DNA of 64,000 nucleotides from Halorientalis marina (lineage in GTDB: Archaea > Halobacteriota > Halobacteria > Halobacteriales > Haloarculaceae). The notes under the pieces are model-generated. The model worked only from the letters and a program-made list of their open reading frames with translations. It was not told the origin of the DNA and did no database searches. The stretch spans positions 2,232,001 through 2,296,000 of the forward strand of contig NZ_CP095487.1 of assembly GCF_023028345.1 (NCBI RefSeq). Direction: 5' to 3'. Shown here piece after piece: positions 62,075-64,000 of this stretch (position 1 is its first letter; each line of letters begins with the position of its first letter). The translations under genes and the position numbers were made by a program.

Positions 62075-62701
62075 TCAGCTCTCGCCGTCGTCGGCACCGG
62101 GAATGTCGGGGATGTCCTGGTCACCGCCGCCGTTGTCGGAGAGGCGGACGCTGCCGGAGACAGCAGCGAAGTCGTTCTCCAGTTCGGAGAGGTCGATGCC
62201 CACCTGTTCGCGGCGTTCGTCGATCCGGTCGCGGATGCGGGCGTACTCGTCGCTCGCTTCGAGTTCGGCGCTGGATTTCTCCGCTTCGAGGGTGGCTTTC
62301 TTCGAGACCAGGGCGAGAAAGCGGCGGAAGTCGTCGTCGTAGGTGGCCCGTTCCAGCATCTCCCTGACGACTTCGTTGAGTTCCTCCCGTTCGATAGGTT
62401 TGACGAGGTACTCGTCGAACCCCATATCGATGATGTCGAAATCGGGATCGACGGCGGTGAGCATCACGACGCGACAGTCGAGTTGCCGGGACTCGATCTC
62501 TTCGAGCACCGCGTCGCCGGAGACTTCCGGCATCCGTCGGTCGAGTAGCACCACGTCCACCGATGGATCGAGTTCCGCCAGCGCCTCCTTCCCGTCGTAG
62601 GCCGTCCGCACGGTGTACTCGTCGGAGAGAAAGGCAGTGTACGTGTTCGCGATAGCTCGATTGTCGTCGACGACGAGTACCACCGGCGATTCACTACTCA
62701 T
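62075..62701 (-). CDS. HalX-type response regulator
   Basis: The 208-residue protein has a receiver (VLVVDDNRAIAN acidic pair, phospho-Asp in VVLLDRRMPEVSG, VMLTAV and Lys in YLVKPI) and a C-terminal HalX domain (FRRFLALVSKKATLEAEKSSAEL, DEYARIRDRIDERREQVGID). It is closely similar to the HalX protein at 9625-10215. No kinase is adjacent. ATG 62701. Confidence 0.9.
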   Translation of the reverse strand: MSSESPVVLVVDDNRAIANTYTAFLSDEYTVRTAYDGKEALAELDPSVDVVLLDRRMPEVSGDAVLEEIESRQLDCRVVMLTAVDPDFDIIDMGFDEYLVKPIEREELNEVVREMLERATYDDDFRRFLALVSKKATLEAEKSSAELEASDEYARIRDRIDERREQVGIDLSELENDFAAVSGSVRLSDNGGGDQDIPDIPGADDGES

Positions 62702-63126
62702 CCCTCACCCCGCCCGGAGTGGCCCCCGGCAACACAACTGTATCGCGAACCATCGTTACCGCAACGTTGACCGTAAGCAAAGAAATAGGTTGGGGGCGTT
62801 CCCCGCCACTCAGTCCGCATCCTCTCTCCCGGAGGTAACTATCGACCGAACCCGGTCGTGAAGAAAGGCCACTCGGCATTGGCACCGACGACGAGCGAGA
62901 CGAGTCGAGTGTGCGAGGTATCCAAATATCTAAATTGATAATTCGAAGGGTACTTTTTTATACCACCAGTCGCACATTCTAATCGCTGGCACAGCGGTGC
63001 CATACCCCCACCCCACCCCCACCCCTTTACCTTTCCTCACTTCCACGAGTGGCGACGCGATGCAGAGTCCGGTCGATAGCTCGGTGATACCGTCGGCCAT
63101 TTATTCCCGCAACCGTAGGGGTTCGT
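62702..63126. other. 425-bp intergenic region before the HtrA gene
   Basis: No gene is supported. It contains an AT-rich stretch at about 62920-62963 (CAAATATCTAAATTGATAAT and TTTTTTATACCAC) that could be a promoter, followed by a C/A-only run of about 20 bases at 63004-63024. The leader of the protease gene would start near here. Confidence 0.45.
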
Positions 63127-64000
63127 ATGGGATTCGAGCGGCCGACACGTCGTCGATTCCTCGCCGCTGCGGGCCTGGCGGCCGGGGTAGCCGGCTGTAA
63201 CGCGCCGAACAGCGGGCCCGAGGGGCGAACGGACCTCGTCAACTCCACGCCGGAGTCGCCGTCCGTGTACGCCGACGTGTACAGGGACACCATCGACTCG
63301 GTCGTCCTCGTCCGCGTCTTCACCGAGGGGGGTCGGAGCGGACAGGGGTCCGGGTTCGTCTACGACGGCCAGCATATCGTGACGAACGAACACGTCGTCG
63401 CCGACGCCAGCGAGGTGCAGGTCCGGTTCACCGACGGGAGCTGGCAAGCCGCCGACGTCGTCGGTAAGGACGTCTACAGCGACCTCGCAGTGGTGCAAAT
63501 CGACGAGAAACCGAGTCGCGCGACGCCGCTCGAGCTTATCGAGGGCGAGGTCGCCATCGGCCAGGAGGTCGTCGCCATCGGCAACCCCCTGGGGCTCTCC
63601 GGGTCGATCTCCTCGGGCATCGTCAGCGGCGTCGACCGAACCCTTCCGGCGGCCAACAACTTCTCCATCCCCGACGCCATCCAGACCGACGCCGCGGTCA
63701 ACCCCGGCAACAGCGGCGGCCCGCTGATGACCCTCGACGGCCGCGTCGCCGGCATCATCAACTCCGGGTCCGGGGACAACATCGGCTTCGCCATCTCGGC
63801 CGCGCTGATGCGCCGGGTCGTGCCCGCGCTCATCAGCGACGGCGAGTACGAACACGCCTACATGGGTGTTCGACTGACGGACGTGACACCGCTGATCGCC
63901 GAGGCGAACGACCTCTCGAACGCACGTGGCGTCTACATGGACGAGATCGTCGACGACGGCCCCGCCGACGGCGTCCTCCAGGGCTCGACCGGGACGGAGC
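63127..64000 (+). CDS. HtrA/DegP-type serine protease, Tat-exported lipoprotein (3' end outside window)
   Basis: The first 291 residues are visible. The N-terminus is a twin-arginine lipoprotein signal: TRRRFLAAAGLAAGVAGC with the lipobox cysteine C24. The trypsin-like domain has all three catalytic residues: His89 in TNEHVVAD, Asp119 in YSDLAV and Ser196 in NPGNSGGPL. The oxyanion region and VAIGNPLGLSGSISSGIVSGVDRTL are typical of HtrA. The start of a PDZ domain (YMGVRLTDVTPLIAEANDLS) follows and is cut by the window end. It should degrade or chaperone misfolded proteins outside the cell membrane. Confidence 0.95.
   Translation, partial: MGFERPTRRRFLAAAGLAAGVAGCNAPNSGPEGRTDLVNSTPESPSVYADVYRDTIDSVVLVRVFTEGGRSGQGSGFVYDGQHIVTNEHVVADASEVQVRFTDGSWQAADVVGKDVYSDLAVVQIDEKPSRATPLELIEGEVAIGQEVVAIGNPLGLSGSISSGIVSGVDRTLPAANNFSIPDAIQTDAAVNPGNSGGPLMTLDGRVAGIINSGSGDNIGFAISAALMRRVVPALISDGEYEHAYMGVRLTDVTPLIAEANDLSNARGVYMDEIVDDGPADGVLQGSTGTE

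Overview
The window comes from a haloarchaeon (class Halobacteria). The DNA is GC-rich, the predicted proteins are strongly acidic, and many genes start at GTG inside 4-bp GTGA/ATGA overlaps. Several start codons lie about 27 bp downstream of TATA-like boxes, as in leaderless transcripts. The gene set is archaeal and haloarchaeal: cofD, rps17e, priS with a GINS gene, CdcH/Cdc48, RtcB with archease, dodecin, HalX and HalOD1 regulators, and bacterio-opsin-activator-like HTH proteins. I cannot place the genus.

Layout. 1-4.0 kb: a tight operon for coenzyme F420 (cofD) with a Dus-like TIM barrel, a CitG-like protein, a small membrane protein and a DUF447 protein. 4.0-11.7 kb: rps17e, asd, a hemerythrin/acyl-CoA-synthetase-like fusion, small oxidoreductases, a HalX regulator and a geranylgeranyl-reductase-family enzyme. 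11.7-18.2 kb: an accessory segment, partly AT-richer, with a frameshifted small membrane gene, a frameshifted Doc/Fic toxin and two large transporters; copies of a ~21-bp direct repeat lie between its units. 18.2-24.2 kb: a large PAS/GAF/HTH_10 sensor-regulator, a HalOD1 protein, a candidate class I terpene synthase and a DnaJ-domain membrane protein. 24.2-42.4 kb: a Tat-exported hydrolase-like protein with an altered nucleophile, hisD, an A-type Fe-S carrier, a repeat-rich DUF4870 protein, dodecin, membrane proteins, an aminotransferase, a nucleotidase, an MscS channel, and an RNA-repair block (RtcB, archease) with DoxX and DUF502 proteins. 42.4-60 kb: priS-GINS, two ABC systems, a NarK-type porter, cdc48, panB, a HAD phosphatase, an acyl-CoA dehydrogenase and MBF1. 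60-64 kb: tRNA-Leu(GAG), a non-coding tract packed with small-loop palindromes that repeats the tRNA 3' end, then HTH_10, HalOD1 and HalX regulators and the start of an HtrA-type lipoprotein protease.

The genes judged most worth attention are the hemerythrin fusion whose ANL domain lacks the ATP P-loop and C-terminal lid (5468-7321), the terpene-synthase-like protein with a full set of class I motifs (21562-22539), the repeat-bounded gene units at 11.9-15.4 kb, and the palindrome tract after tRNA-Leu (60.2-60.7 kb). All family assignments were made by reading motifs; no database search was run.
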